A stretch of DNA of 43,599 nt from a virus, in the IMG/VR virus record IMGVR_UViG_3300026116_000058, positions 1 through 43,599 of that record. One strand, 5' to 3'. The position numbers and the translations under genes were made by a program. Numbering within the stretch: the stretch's first letter is position 1; each line of letters begins with the position of its first letter. Of the stretch, positions 21,352 to 29,783 are shown in pieces. The notes beneath the pieces are model-generated. The model saw nothing but the letters and a program-made list of their open reading frames with translations. It had not been told where the DNA came from and searched no databases.

Positions 21352-22443
21352 TTATCCGTTCGCGATCACGAAGTCCTCACCGACCCCGCCGCCACCTTGG
21401 TTGATCAGCACGAAGCCACTCTCCCCATCCTCACCATCCGAGCCTGGAGGGCCGACACCCGCCGGGCCCGTGGCTCCTGTCGCTCCCGCGGCGCCTTGGG
21501 CTCCCGCTGGTCCAGGCGGACCAAATGCGCCGGGTTCGCCTTCGTCACCGTCATAGCCGGGTGGACCGATTTGGCCAGTGGCTCCCGTGGGACCAGTGGC
21601 GCCGGCTGGGCCGGTCGCGCCGACCATGCCAGGCGGGCCCATCGGCCCCTCGTCGCCGTCGTTCCCCGCGCCGGGAGGCCCTGACGGACCCACAGGCCCC
21701 ATCGCGCCGGTGGCCCCCTGTGGCCCTGTCGCACCGGCGGGCCCTGGGATGCCTGGTTCTCCATCCTCACCATCAAGGGCAAGTGGTCCGATTGGTCCCG
21801 GTGCCCCAGCTGCGCCGGTCGCCCCGGTGAGTCCTTGCGGACCTGTGGGGCCGAGCAGTCCAGGCTCCCCGTCCGCGCCGTCTTGCCCTGGAGGTCCAAT
21901 CGGTCCTGCAACGCCGGTCGGCCCCTGTGGGCCCGGAGGTCCGCCAGCCGGTCCCGGTGGTCCCGGAGGGCCTTCCGGTCCCTCGGGCCCCTCTGGGCCG
22001 TCCATGCCGAGCGATCCCGGCGGGCCGGCGGGTCCTTGTGGACCCACCGCGCCCGTGGGTCCGGTCCCCAATACCGCGCCGGTCGTGTCCAGCACGCGGA
22101 AGCCTTCGCCATCCGTGTACTGGAGCGTGTAGCCGACCGAGAGAATGACCGTGATCAGCGCGCGTGGCGTGCCCGACGTATCGAGTTGGATCGTGACCGT
22201 CGCCGCGGCCGTATCGCTGTTGCGAACCGTGAGCAGCTTGACTTGATGCTGCGTGGCACTGTCCGCGGGCGATGGCACGAGCGTGACCGGCGTAGCGCCG
22301 CTCGTCAGTCCGTCCGTCTCGACCGACGAGAAGATCGTCTCGTTGAGTACGACGTAGCTTGAGACGAATGGCAACTGACTGGTGGTTACGCCACCAGCCA
22401 GCACCACTTGCAGCGTCTTCGTCGTCGCGTCGAGAATGATCAC
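21352..22443 (-). CDS. Collagen-like tail fibre, 363 aa
   Basis: Residues about 1-125 are a beta-rich N-terminal (attachment) domain. Residues about 126-345 are Gly-X-Y repeats ([16 protein letters not shown] and onward), which form a trimeric collagen triple helix. The repeat is broken at intervals by acidic units ([32 protein letters not shown]). The last 20 residues ([19 protein letters not shown]) form a cap. Such fibres extend from the tail to touch the host. GC-rich coding of Gly and Pro explains the long mirror frame on the other strand. Confidence 0.85.
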   Translation of the reverse strand: MIILDATTKTLQVVLAGGVTTSQLPFVSSYVVLNETIFSSVETDGLTSGATPVTLVPSPADSATQHQVKLLTVRNSDTAAATVTIQLDTSGTPRALITVILSVGYTLQYTDGEGFRVLDTTGAVLGTGPTGAVGPQGPAGPPGSLGMDGPEGPEGPEGPPGPPGPAGGPPGPQGPTGVAGPIGPPGQDGADGEPGLLGPTGPQGLTGATGAAGAPGPIGPLALDGEDGEPGIPGPAGATGPQGATGAMGPVGPSGPPGAGNDGDEGPMGPPGMVGATGPAGATGPTGATGQIGPPGYDGDEGEPGAFGPPGPAGAQGAAGATGATGPAGVGPPGSDGEDGESGFVLINQGGGGVGEDFVIANG

Positions 22444-22452
22444 GCGCGTTGA

Positions 22453-22791
22453 CTACGGCGTGACGAGCTGTTCGCCTTCAACGACGATGGTCAGCGAGCT
22501 CGACGCACTGGCGAGTCCAGAGAGGAAGTCCGTAGACTTCATGACCAGCGCGCCGTAGTAGTCATAGGAGCTGTTCGCGGCCACTGAGTAGCCCTTGAAC
22601 AGTTCCGTGCCGGCCGACGATCCACCCGTGGCGCCCACGTAGAGCGTGAACGTGACCGCGCCCGCCGTGACGTTGGCGATGTGAATGTGCCGGATCACGA
22701 GATACATCGTGGACGCGGGCGGCGTGTAGATGTCCGCTGCGGCGTTCGCCAGAAAGGCCGGGCCGGCAATGCGCTTGAGGGTACCTGCCAT
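22453..22791 (-). CDS. Tail accessory protein, 112 aa
   Basis: Beta-rich with the pattern IAGPAFLANAAADIYTPPAS, then MYLVIRHIHIANVTAGAVTF and a Ser/Ala-rich end, of a type seen next to phage fibre genes and thought to form small fibre-associated subunits. It is flanked by the propeller-like tail protein and the collagen-like fibre. Function is inferred from context. Confidence 0.6.
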   Translation of the reverse strand: MAGTLKRIAGPAFLANAAADIYTPPASTMYLVIRHIHIANVTAGAVTFTLYVGATGGSSAGTELFKGYSVAANSSYDYYGALVMKSTDFLSGLASASSSLTIVVEGEQLVTP

Positions 22792-22805
22792 GACGTGTCG
22801 TCTCC

Positions 22806-24023
22806 TTAGATGCGAAGCGAAGCAATTGCATAGACCCGAGCGACCGCATCAGGGGCCAGGGCCGGATAGGGGACCGAGAGTGGAATCAAGTTCTGTCCGT
22901 TGAGCACCGTCAGTCCCGTCGTGGTTCCGGTGCCTCCATTCGGGGGCTGCAGGACGCCCGACGCTCCCGAGACGTTCGGCCCAGCACCTGCCGCATTCAT
23001 CCCGCGCTGCAAGGCACTCAGCCACACCTGATCGATGCGGTTCCCTGAGTTCGGCTGAATCAGCGGCTGATGCTGCACCGTCTGCAAGCTGATGACAGAG
23101 GTCTGCCCTTCCACGGCCCCTGTCGGGAACGCAGCGCCACTGAGGGCCGACTGCGGCGTGATGACCAGCGACCCACCAGAAGTGGTCCCGGTGGAGTTTG
23201 TCGCGTTGCTGATCGTCAGATCGATGAGTCGCAGGTCGGTCGGCGCTTCGCCCGTCGTCACACTCCAGCCGACGCGCACGGTGCCAGCCGAGAGCGACAC
23301 CGCGTCAGGGCCGAACAGATTCGGAGATGTCGCCAGCACGAAGCCGTTACTGGACATGGCCGGGCGAATCGTCAGTTTCGTCGCGGTGAGCTCCACCACA
23401 TAGAGCACGCCAGAAATCTCGATCGGCACCATGCCTGCCACGACTTCATCGGTGCGTGGGGCAAAGGGCTGAAGGACGCCCGTGACGATACTGCGGATAT
23501 GCCATTCGCCCGTGGTGTTGCGATTGGTAATGACCCCGCTTTTCGCGCGAATCCCGCTGAAGGTCTGGACCGCGATCGTGGCGAGCTTGGCCCCGGACGA
23601 GGCATAGGACACGATGCCGTTGTCCGCCGAGGCGAGTTGCACCACGACTAGACGGCCGTCCTCATCGACGTCGCCCAATCCGGCCTGAGGCAATCGCGCA
23701 AGGATGTTGGAGCGCACCCCCTTAAGTGCCCCACCAGAGAGAAACGCGGCCCACTTGCTGTTCCCCGCCGCGAACGCTTGCGCCGCATCCGTCACGCCGG
23801 AGGGCGTCGGATCGAGCACACTGAGGGTATCCGTCGAGACGACGTACTGTGCGAGGAAGTTGCCACCCCCGCTATCGAATTGCCCGCCGAGGGTGTCGTC
23901 ATCCAACCAGCCCCAGCCGCCGCCCAGTCCCCCGATGAGGGCGGGAGGCACGACGCCATTGATGGAGATCGCCGTGGATCCGATGCCCATCACGGCCTTG
24001 CCGGTGAGTGGAGAGAGGCGCAT
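22806..24023 (-). CDS. Propeller-like tail protein, 405 aa
   Basis: Start at the ATG 24023 overlapping the preceding stop (TAATG); the longer frame is rejected. Repeated units of four short strands with Gly/Asp turns (SKWAAFLSGG, DEDGRLVVVQLASADNG, GEWHIRSIVTG, VRVGWSV) suggest a beta-propeller. The C-terminal part holds NRIDQVWLSALQRGMN and a GTGTTTGLTVLNGQNLIPL end typical of fibre domains. It follows the LamG protein and probably belongs to the same tail assembly. Not recognised by family. Confidence 0.6.
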   Translation of the reverse strand: MRLSPLTGKAVMGIGSTAISINGVVPPALIGGLGGGWGWLDDDTLGGQFDSGGGNFLAQYVVSTDTLSVLDPTPSGVTDAAQAFAAGNSKWAAFLSGGALKGVRSNILARLPQAGLGDVDEDGRLVVVQLASADNGIVSYASSGAKLATIAVQTFSGIRAKSGVITNRNTTGEWHIRSIVTGVLQPFAPRTDEVVAGMVPIEISGVLYVVELTATKLTIRPAMSSNGFVLATSPNLFGPDAVSLSAGTVRVGWSVTTGEAPTDLRLIDLTISNATNSTGTTSGGSLVITPQSALSGAAFPTGAVEGQTSVISLQTVQHQPLIQPNSGNRIDQVWLSALQRGMNAAGAGPNVSGASGVLQPPNGGTGTTTGLTVLNGQNLIPLSVPYPALAPDAVARVYAIASLRI

Positions 24024-26323
24024 TAGCTCGTCCCCTTCTGGACTTGCGTGTAGGCCGAGAGCACCGCCCACTTCACCGGGTCACTCATCGCGATCTTCCA
24101 CACGCGATCCCGTGAGCGGCCGAGCATCCGCCAGATGGCGCGGGCGGTGTACTGCCCCTGTCGCCCGGCACTCACCCAGTGCTCATTGCTCCACGTATGC
24201 CCGCCATCGTCGGACCACTGGAGCATCACCTGGGGATCCGAGCCTTGGCCCTCACTCAGTCCGACGCCCGTCTCCAGATCGAGTTGCAGCATCGAGAAGA
24301 ATTGCCAAAACTGCTCCTGGCTCAGATGCGGAAAGATGCGCTCGCGGCGAATCAGGTAGTTCTGCGGCGTCGATGGCGTGACACCGACCGAGGTATGGAT
24401 CCACATCGGGCACGAGAAGGACGGCCCGAAGCGTGCGGTGGGTGTCGCGGACGCTGCGGCGGCATATACCCCGCGCTCGTACTGCGCCACCGTAAAGTCG
24501 GATGCAAAGCTGCCATCGGCAATGACGACGTTCAGGTATCGGTTCGTGCCGTCAATGTGGCCGCCGGCATCTTGTGGATAGATCCAGACCCAGAATGAGG
24601 CTGGATCATCAAGTGCCCGACACATGCGGTTGACCGCCATGGTCGAACTCCCGACATGGAACGTATTCAGCACTGCACCTGCGGTGGAATACTGAAGCAC
24701 GTAACTATCACGCACTGCCGTGATCTTCTTGTAGGCGACCACAATCGTGTCGTCCGACAGCACGAGGATGTCTTGCATCACGTTGTAGTTAGCCACGCCA
24801 GCCACTAGATCTGCCAAGGCCACATCGTTAACAAGATCCCACCGCTGGACCGAAACATTCGCCGCTCCGGTCACGGCGTAATACAGAATCGACTCATCGG
24901 AGTTAACCGCCATGCCAAGGTTGAACTGTGTTGTGGCTGGATGTGAGATCGTCCATGTCGTTGGCCCGAAACTTCCATCCATGTTGACCTTGACCACGGT
25001 CGAGTGGGTCGTGTCAGCCCCTTTCGCGGCAACAAACCATCCGCCCAAAGGGCTGGTGTAGATGTGTCTCACCTCATCGTGGAAGCTAACCGGATATGCA
25101 ATCGTGTTGACGAGCGTGAAGTCGGCATCCCAAATCTGCAAGCCAACCGGATCGAGGTTGAAGTCAACCGCATCCGCCAGCACGAGCCCATCTGGCTGAA
25201 TGTCGGCGGACTCCCCAGCCGAGAACACCTTGTGTCGCTTGACGGCCCCAGAGGAGGACTGCAACGCCACCACGGGAAACCCGAAGGTTTCATCGTTCAC
25301 CATCACGTCGCCGCGCGTGATGGTCTGCGTCGGTTGCGCCACGGCCGAAAAGGTCATATCTGCCGTCGCCGCCACGTCAAGGCCGGCGTTAATCACCTCG
25401 AAGAAGTATTGCGTGCTTGGTGTGATCGGCACCGAATAGGGGACGTTTGTAACGGTGTCGCCAATATCTACGATGTCATCGAGTTCGTTCAGCGCCGTGG
25501 CGGTCCCGTACCAGATTTTCACTGAGGGCTTATTCGGGCTGGCGAGACTCGTAAACGCCCATGTCCCAATGACGACATCTCCAGCCACTGCGGTGTACGT
25601 GAACCAGACATGAGGATTGAGACTCGTGCTTGGCGTGATCTTCTGCGTGACGCTGAAGGGCAGTGTAATGACCGTCGCCGTCGTTGCCGCCGCATTCGGC
25701 ACCAATGACGGACCAGCCACGAAAGATCCGGAGCCGATCTGCGTCCAGTCATGCCCAGCCCCGCTATCGTCCAACAGGTCTGAGACGAGCGGGCAATCCA
25801 TGTAAAGCCCAGTGGTTAGAACGGCCACAGTGCTCGCCATCTCTATGCGGATCTGGGCTTGGGTCAACGCAGCAGTCCACTGACGGCAATACGCTAGATC
25901 GATATTCCCGCCACTCAGCGAGTCGCCGCCGAGCACGTCTGTGACGGTAGTCAGCCCAGAAAGATCGAGCGCAAACGTCGCTACACTGGTGCCGTTCACG
26001 AACAACGTTTGAGTAGTGCCGCTCGTCGTCCACGCAAAATGCGACCATGTATTCGCGGTCTGTGGTGGTCCGAAATCATCATCCGTCCCGGCCGGCACTG
26101 ACAATGCGAGGTCATTCCCGTCCGTGTTCAAGAACACGCCCCCAAACTGCGTATAGGTGGCAGGCGTGTTATTCAGCGAGGCCATGGGCGTGTTGTAGTT
26201 CGCAGGGCCCACCGGCACCACCACCTGGCGAACCCAGGCCATCCACGTCCGACTACCAGCAGTCGGTAACAGCGCCGTGGTGCGCTGGAGATAGTCGGCG
26301 TTCGTCGCGAGATGGACGGCCAT
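24023..26323 (-). CDS. Tail protein: LamG and propeller domains fused to a gp10-like C-terminus
   Basis: 766 residues. About 1-210 match a LamG/concanavalin-like domain (TWMAWVRQVVVPVG, NTWSHFAWTTSGTTQTLFVN, IDLAYCRQWTAALTQAQI). Residues 215-640 look like a fibronectin-like unit plus a beta-propeller. Residues 656-766 (YLIRRERIFPHLSQEQF, MLQLDLETGVG, LQWSDDGGHTWSNEHWV, LGRSRDRVWKIAMSDPVKW) match the C-terminus of P22 gp10-like tail hub proteins. The upstream 381-residue protein has the matching N-terminal part. So a gp10-like gene appears split, with LamG sugar-binding material inserted. It probably sits at the tail hub and contacts host glycans. Confidence 0.75.
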   Translation of the reverse strand: MAVHLATNADYLQRTTALLPTAGSRTWMAWVRQVVVPVGPANYNTPMASLNNTPATYTQFGGVFLNTDGNDLALSVPAGTDDDFGPPQTANTWSHFAWTTSGTTQTLFVNGTSVATFALDLSGLTTVTDVLGGDSLSGGNIDLAYCRQWTAALTQAQIRIEMASTVAVLTTGLYMDCPLVSDLLDDSGAGHDWTQIGSGSFVAGPSLVPNAAATTATVITLPFSVTQKITPSTSLNPHVWFTYTAVAGDVVIGTWAFTSLASPNKPSVKIWYGTATALNELDDIVDIGDTVTNVPYSVPITPSTQYFFEVINAGLDVAATADMTFSAVAQPTQTITRGDVMVNDETFGFPVVALQSSSGAVKRHKVFSAGESADIQPDGLVLADAVDFNLDPVGLQIWDADFTLVNTIAYPVSFHDEVRHIYTSPLGGWFVAAKGADTTHSTVVKVNMDGSFGPTTWTISHPATTQFNLGMAVNSDESILYYAVTGAANVSVQRWDLVNDVALADLVAGVANYNVMQDILVLSDDTIVVAYKKITAVRDSYVLQYSTAGAVLNTFHVGSSTMAVNRMCRALDDPASFWVWIYPQDAGGHIDGTNRYLNVVIADGSFASDFTVAQYERGVYAAAASATPTARFGPSFSCPMWIHTSVGVTPSTPQNYLIRRERIFPHLSQEQFWQFFSMLQLDLETGVGLSEGQGSDPQVMLQWSDDGGHTWSNEHWVSAGRQGQYTARAIWRMLGRSRDRVWKIAMSDPVKWAVLSAYTQVQKGTS

Positions 26324-26437
26324 CTACCGGATCGCCTCGATTGCGGAGATGATCGGCTGCACGAGGATCCACCGCGCGAGCAGCAACGCGATGCCGCCCG
26401 CAATCGCCCAGCGCATCCAATACTGAAACGGAGTCAT
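26324..26437 (-). CDS. Small membrane peptide within the split gp10 region, 37 aa
   Basis: ATG at 26437 gives MTPFQYWMRWAIAGGIALLL followed by a short basic and hydrophobic end; one membrane helix. A GTG at 26458 in the same frame overlaps the upstream stop and may be the true start (44 residues). The TAG lies directly before the LamG protein's ATG. A membrane peptide between two halves of a tail protein is odd; it might be remnant DNA of the insertion or a gene brought in with it. Confidence 0.45.
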   Translation of the reverse strand: MTPFQYWMRWAIAGGIALLLARWILVQPIISAIEAIR

Positions 26438-26454
26438 GGAAGTAATCGGCCCAC

Positions 26455-27600
26455 TCACGCCGCCACCGTGCCCGCATTCACGATGAGCAGGTCTTGCAAT
26501 TGATTCAGCGATTGCCGATACACCGTCGCGCTCTGCCGATCCCCAACTAGATGCAGGCCGAAGCCGTAGGCATGGCACCGCCCAACATGCGGACGCCAGA
26601 ACCGAATGGTCGGATCCCACAGTGCGCGTTCATGCCAGAGGCCCGTGCTCACATCGAACACAGGCGAGGTGGGCAAGGTCGGGAAGTACATCTGATAGAA
26701 CGCGTGCCCGGATTCCTGCCACGTCCAGCCGATGACATTCGCGCCGGTCAGCGCGGTTTCCATGTACGTCTGCATCCCGAAGGTCGAGATGATCTGCGGG
26801 GTGTAGCCATTCAACTTCACGACCTGCATCGCGCCTTGCGCGTCCTGTGCCTGGTAATACAGCGTGTTGTCCAACTGCACGACCGAGAACGGCGACAAGA
26901 CACCGTGCTCTACCAGCGTCTGCGGCATCGGCTGAAACGGAATGTTGGAATCCCCGGTATCGACGTAGGGCAAGGAATGCTGCGAGCCGAACACCCAGAG
27001 CACTTCGTGACTGACCGCAATCGCTTGGACGTTGTCCGAGAACTTCGACACCTCGAACACGTCCAAGATGTCCCAACTCGTCCCGTCCAGCAGGGCCGAG
27101 AGGAACAACTGCCGACTATCTCCCTTCATCACGATGAAGTAGTCATCGAGAAACACTCCCATCCGCGCCGGGGTGAGGAAGTTCACCGACGAGATATGGG
27201 ACAGCGTGTTGGTCGTCAGATCGAGGATGTAGAGCAACCCGCCAGACGTGATGAGGATCTGATTGCCGGCCGTGCCGTTGCTGGAGAACGTGACCGGGTT
27301 GTCATCGACCGCCAGATCCAAGGGGTAGGCTGAGACGTTCCCTGACGCGAAGATTTCGCAGAGGAAGTTGCCCCCCACGGCCCACACGCGGCCGTCCTGC
27401 GCGAAGATGCCGCGCACGGGTCCAGCGCTCAAGGTGGCGAAGGGCGCGAGTCCAGCGGTCCCATAGAGCGCCCCTTGCGCGTTCTTGGGGGTCGCGCCTC
27501 CATCAGGTATTTCTGGATAGAGGTTGATAGTGCGCTCTAGATCCTGATTCCGACTCCGCGCCGGCCAGCTCGGGCCGACCACGTTGGGGATCGTCGCCAT
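26455..27600 (-). CDS. gp10-like tail hub protein, N-terminal part
   Basis: 381 residues matching the N-terminal about 380 of P22 gp10-like (packaged DNA stabilisation/tail hub) proteins: MATIPNVVGPSWPARSRNQD, then INLYPEIPDGGA, LYGTAGLAPFATLSAGPVRG, GNQILITSGGLLYILDLTTN, VLWVFGSQHSLPYVDTGDSN, and RCHAYGFGLHLVGDR. The usual C-terminal about 110 residues are missing here and appear at the end of the 766-residue protein downstream. In P22 gp10 sits below gp4 and holds the DNA in. The two parts would have to assemble together. Starts sharing a base with the gp4-like stop. Confidence 0.85.
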   Translation of the reverse strand: MATIPNVVGPSWPARSRNQDLERTINLYPEIPDGGATPKNAQGALYGTAGLAPFATLSAGPVRGIFAQDGRVWAVGGNFLCEIFASGNVSAYPLDLAVDDNPVTFSSNGTAGNQILITSGGLLYILDLTTNTLSHISSVNFLTPARMGVFLDDYFIVMKGDSRQLFLSALLDGTSWDILDVFEVSKFSDNVQAIAVSHEVLWVFGSQHSLPYVDTGDSNIPFQPMPQTLVEHGVLSPFSVVQLDNTLYYQAQDAQGAMQVVKLNGYTPQIISTFGMQTYMETALTGANVIGWTWQESGHAFYQMYFPTLPTSPVFDVSTGLWHERALWDPTIRFWRPHVGRCHAYGFGLHLVGDRQSATVYRQSLNQLQDLLIVNAGTVAA

Positions 27601-28328
27601 CAGGGCTGATCCGAATTGATGTTGTAGGCGTACTTGCCGGTCTGCTGGACCATGCCGAGGTCAAAGCCCAGGTCGTTGCTCTGGTAGTTCGCCCGCTTGA
27701 GATCTCCCAGCGAGTCCACCGCCAGCATATTGAGATCCGGTGTGATCGGTCGCCCGAGCGCGAGGGCAATCTCCCGACACAGATTGAACGTGATCGCCCG
27801 CTCATAGCCCGGCGTGAGCTTGACGCTGGCGCTCAGGTCAAACTGCGCGATCGCCGCGGGGATGTAGAGGACGAGCGTCAGATCCTGCGTGGGAATCTGC
27901 CAGACGGTGATCGTGGCGAGTCCCCCGTCATTGCCGTTGTTGTAGTAGATCGACGCGATGAGCGGACCTGTCTGTTCCTTGATCGACTGCGCCTGATACT
28001 GGAGATCCGTCAGGACTGGAATGCCGATTTCCACCGGCGGCGAGCTGCCAGGGACCAAATACCCCGCGCCGTCGATGAAGATCGGCCGGGCGCGGTTGAA
28101 GTCACCTCCGATGCCGATGGTGTAGTTCTGCACCCCGTTCAGCAGCGATTCAGTGACGCGCTCGGTCTGGTAGATCGTCTGCCGAAGGATCCCCCAACTA
28201 TCGATCATCGAGTTGAGGCGCTTGAGACAGAAGTCGCCCAAGCCGGGTTCGACCGACTCGCCGGGCGACAGCGAGCCGAGCATCATCAGCGAGGTGGTGA
28301 CGATCTGTCGCCCGGTCGTGGTGATCAC
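27600..28328 (-). CDS. P22 gp4-like head completion / tail accessory factor
   Basis: 242 residues with the gp4-like pattern: N-terminal TTGRQIVTTSLMMLGSLSPG, CLKRLNSMIDSWGILRQTIY, then a beta-rich middle (LIASIYYNNGNDGGLATITV), and ELALALGRP-type helix near the end (LCREIALALGRPITPDL). In P22, twelve copies of gp4 attach to the portal to begin the tail. It precedes the gp10-like gene as in P22. Confidence 0.85.
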   Translation of the reverse strand: MITTTGRQIVTTSLMMLGSLSPGESVEPGLGDFCLKRLNSMIDSWGILRQTIYQTERVTESLLNGVQNYTIGIGGDFNRARPIFIDGAGYLVPGSSPPVEIGIPVLTDLQYQAQSIKEQTGPLIASIYYNNGNDGGLATITVWQIPTQDLTLVLYIPAAIAQFDLSASVKLTPGYERAITFNLCREIALALGRPITPDLNMLAVDSLGDLKRANYQSNDLGFDLGMVQQTGKYAYNINSDQP

Positions 28329-28332
28329 GGGC

Positions 28333-28620
28333 CTAGACGGTCCAGAGCGCTTCGATCAGCGTGGCCGTGGTGGTCGTGCTGTTCACCCGGATCGTCTTGA
28401 TGGGCAGAATCTCCCCAGCCACCGCCGTAAAGTTCTGCGTGGTGCCGTCCTCAAGCACGGCCACGACGATCCCGGCGCCCCCGACATACAGCGCCTCATA
28501 GGCCGTCGCGCGCGCGACCGTGCCCGCCAAGGCGGACTGTGTCGTGCCGTCCGTGTTCACCGTGTCGCTCTTCGTGACCGAGACGGCCCGGTTGTAGGGC
28601 ATCTGTTGGGCTTGAGCCAT
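28333..28620 (-). CDS. Spike-base-like virion protein, 95 aa
   Basis: The core (EALYVGGAGIVVAVLEDG, TQNFTAVAGEILPIKTIRVN, STTTTATLIEALW) matches the RCAP_Rcc01079-type spike base protein seen in gene transfer agents and many phages: a small beta protein placed at capsid spikes. It starts 3 bases after the neighbouring stop and lies between the head and tail genes, consistent with a capsid or tail-joint ornament. Confidence 0.75.
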   Translation of the reverse strand: MAQAQQMPYNRAVSVTKSDTVNTDGTTQSALAGTVARATAYEALYVGGAGIVVAVLEDGTTQNFTAVAGEILPIKTIRVNSTTTTATLIEALWTV

Positions 28621-28623
28621 CGG

Positions 28624-29079
28624 TTACTCTCCCGAGACCGTGACCGGCTGCACCTTCTTGGGCCGACCGCCCCGGCGCTGCACCGGCTGCACATCGACCA
28701 CATGCTCGTGCGTGGCGTCAGACGCCTCGCGGTATTCGCGCTGGGCCTTCTCGCTCATCCGCGCGACGTGATGCGCGACATTGGCGGCCTCGTCCGCCCA
28801 CGCCTTTTGCTTGGCTTCATAGGCGTCAAGCGCCTGCTGGGGGCCGTCGATCCAGCCATCGGCTTCCGCGATCCGCTGTTCATATTCGTTCTGCACGGTC
28901 TTCTGGCAGGACTGTGCGAACGCCGGATCGTGGGGATCGTCAATCGCGGCACGTCCCTGGATCTCGCGGGCGCGATAGAGCATCCGGGGATACGGATGCA
29001 GCGCCGGGTTGTAGTTCGGCTGTTCCCACTTCGCCAGTTCGATCCCGAGCGCACTTTCCGGATTGATGACGACGCCCAT
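28624..29079 (-). CDS. Hypothetical virion-operon protein, 151 aa
   Basis: Start at the ATG 29079 with AGGAG 5 bases before; a GTG two codons earlier has no room for a ribosome site. Helical and charged: NYNPALHPYPRMLYRAREIQ, a middle coiled segment (NEYEQRIAEADGWIDG), and a basic C-terminus (RRGGRPKKVQPVTV). It is the first gene after the capsid terminator. Not recognised. Its basic tail suggests nucleic-acid or head contact. Confidence 0.65.
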   Translation of the reverse strand: MGVVINPESALGIELAKWEQPNYNPALHPYPRMLYRAREIQGRAAIDDPHDPAFAQSCQKTVQNEYEQRIAEADGWIDGPQQALDAYEAKQKAWADEAANVAHHVARMSEKAQREYREASDATHEHVVDVQPVQRRGGRPKKVQPVTVSGE

Positions 29080-29090
29080 GCTCACTCCTG

Positions 29091-29123
29091 AGAAAACGAC
29101 GGGGCGGATCGGCCCGCCCCGTC
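29091..29123 (-). terminator. Intrinsic terminator after the capsid genes
   Basis: A perfect 10-base-pair GC stem, GACGGGGCGG (29098-29107) with CCGCCCCGTC (29114-29123), with a 6-base loop. Read leftward (- strand) it is followed by GTTTTCT. It lies after the decoration gene and before the next gene's ribosome site, so it should cut transcription to the tail genes or need antitermination. The clearest terminator in the window. Confidence 0.85.
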
Positions 29124-29134
29124 TATGGACCGTG

Positions 29135-29767
29135 TTACGACGCCGTCACCGTAATATTGGTGAGCGTGCCTGCGAGCACGGACGGCAGCGGCACCCAGAT
29201 GGCGTTGACGGCAATCACCGCCACGCACTGCTGCCCGCCCGCGGCGAAGGTCAGCACATCGAGGTTGGCGCCGCCGTTGCCCAGGCCCGCCGTGTAGGTC
29301 ACGGTGTGCGCGGCCTTGCCGTTGCCGACGATGTACAGAATGTCGCCATCCTGCGTCTTGTCGGGGTTCGCCAGGGTCATCGCCAACGCATTCGTGCCGT
29401 TGATGATGGCCACCGCATCACTGCCCGACGTGGGGAGCGCGATCGCCCCGGCCGCCGTGTAGGACGCGATGGTTCGGGCCCGCTGCGCCTGCTGCTGAAT
29501 CTCCGGCCCGCCCGGCACGGCGATCGCGAAATCGCTGGCCAAGCCGACCGTGACGTTGGCGGTGACGGGATGCGCCGTCGTGGTCGTGCCGTTCAACCCG
29601 CGGAGCACCGAAATGGTCGTTCCGGAGACGTACGAGTTGACGACGCGAAGCATTTCCTGATCGATCTGGACAAACGATCCGGCCGCGAAGCCCGTCGCAG
29701 ACGCCACCGTGATGGTGGTATCCCCAACGGCAACCGCCGAACTGAGGGTCGTGGTGGTCAGTGCCAT
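29135..29767 (-). CDS. Capsid decoration / head protein, 210 aa
   Basis: N-terminal part (TTTTLSSAVAVGDTTITVAS, ATGFAAGSFVQIDQEMLRVV) is a small beta-tulip or beta-clip pattern common in proteins next to phage coat genes. The remaining part is a second beta domain with small residues (YIVGNGKAAHTVTYTAG). It follows the coat gene by 16 bases and ends at the terminator, as expected for a protein needed in hundreds of copies. Probable capsid decoration; family known from memory only. Confidence 0.65.
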   Translation of the reverse strand: MALTTTTLSSAVAVGDTTITVASATGFAAGSFVQIDQEMLRVVNSYVSGTTISVLRGLNGTTTTAHPVTANVTVGLASDFAIAVPGGPEIQQQAQRARTIASYTAAGAIALPTSGSDAVAIINGTNALAMTLANPDKTQDGDILYIVGNGKAAHTVTYTAGLGNGGANLDVLTFAAGGQQCVAVIAVNAIWVPLPSVLAGTLTNITVTAS

Positions 29768-29783
29768 GATGCGGTGGCCTCCT

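Noticed and set aside
21578-22132. Long + strand frame with Gly-Pro repeats
   Set aside because: It is the mirror of the collagen-like fibre gene: Gly and Pro codons are reverse complements, so the opposite strand also reads Gly/Pro. No start site or context supports it.
28213-29091. 292-codon + strand frame
   Set aside because: Covers three leftward genes and the terminator region in reverse; Arg/Leu-rich, no promoter or ribosome site.
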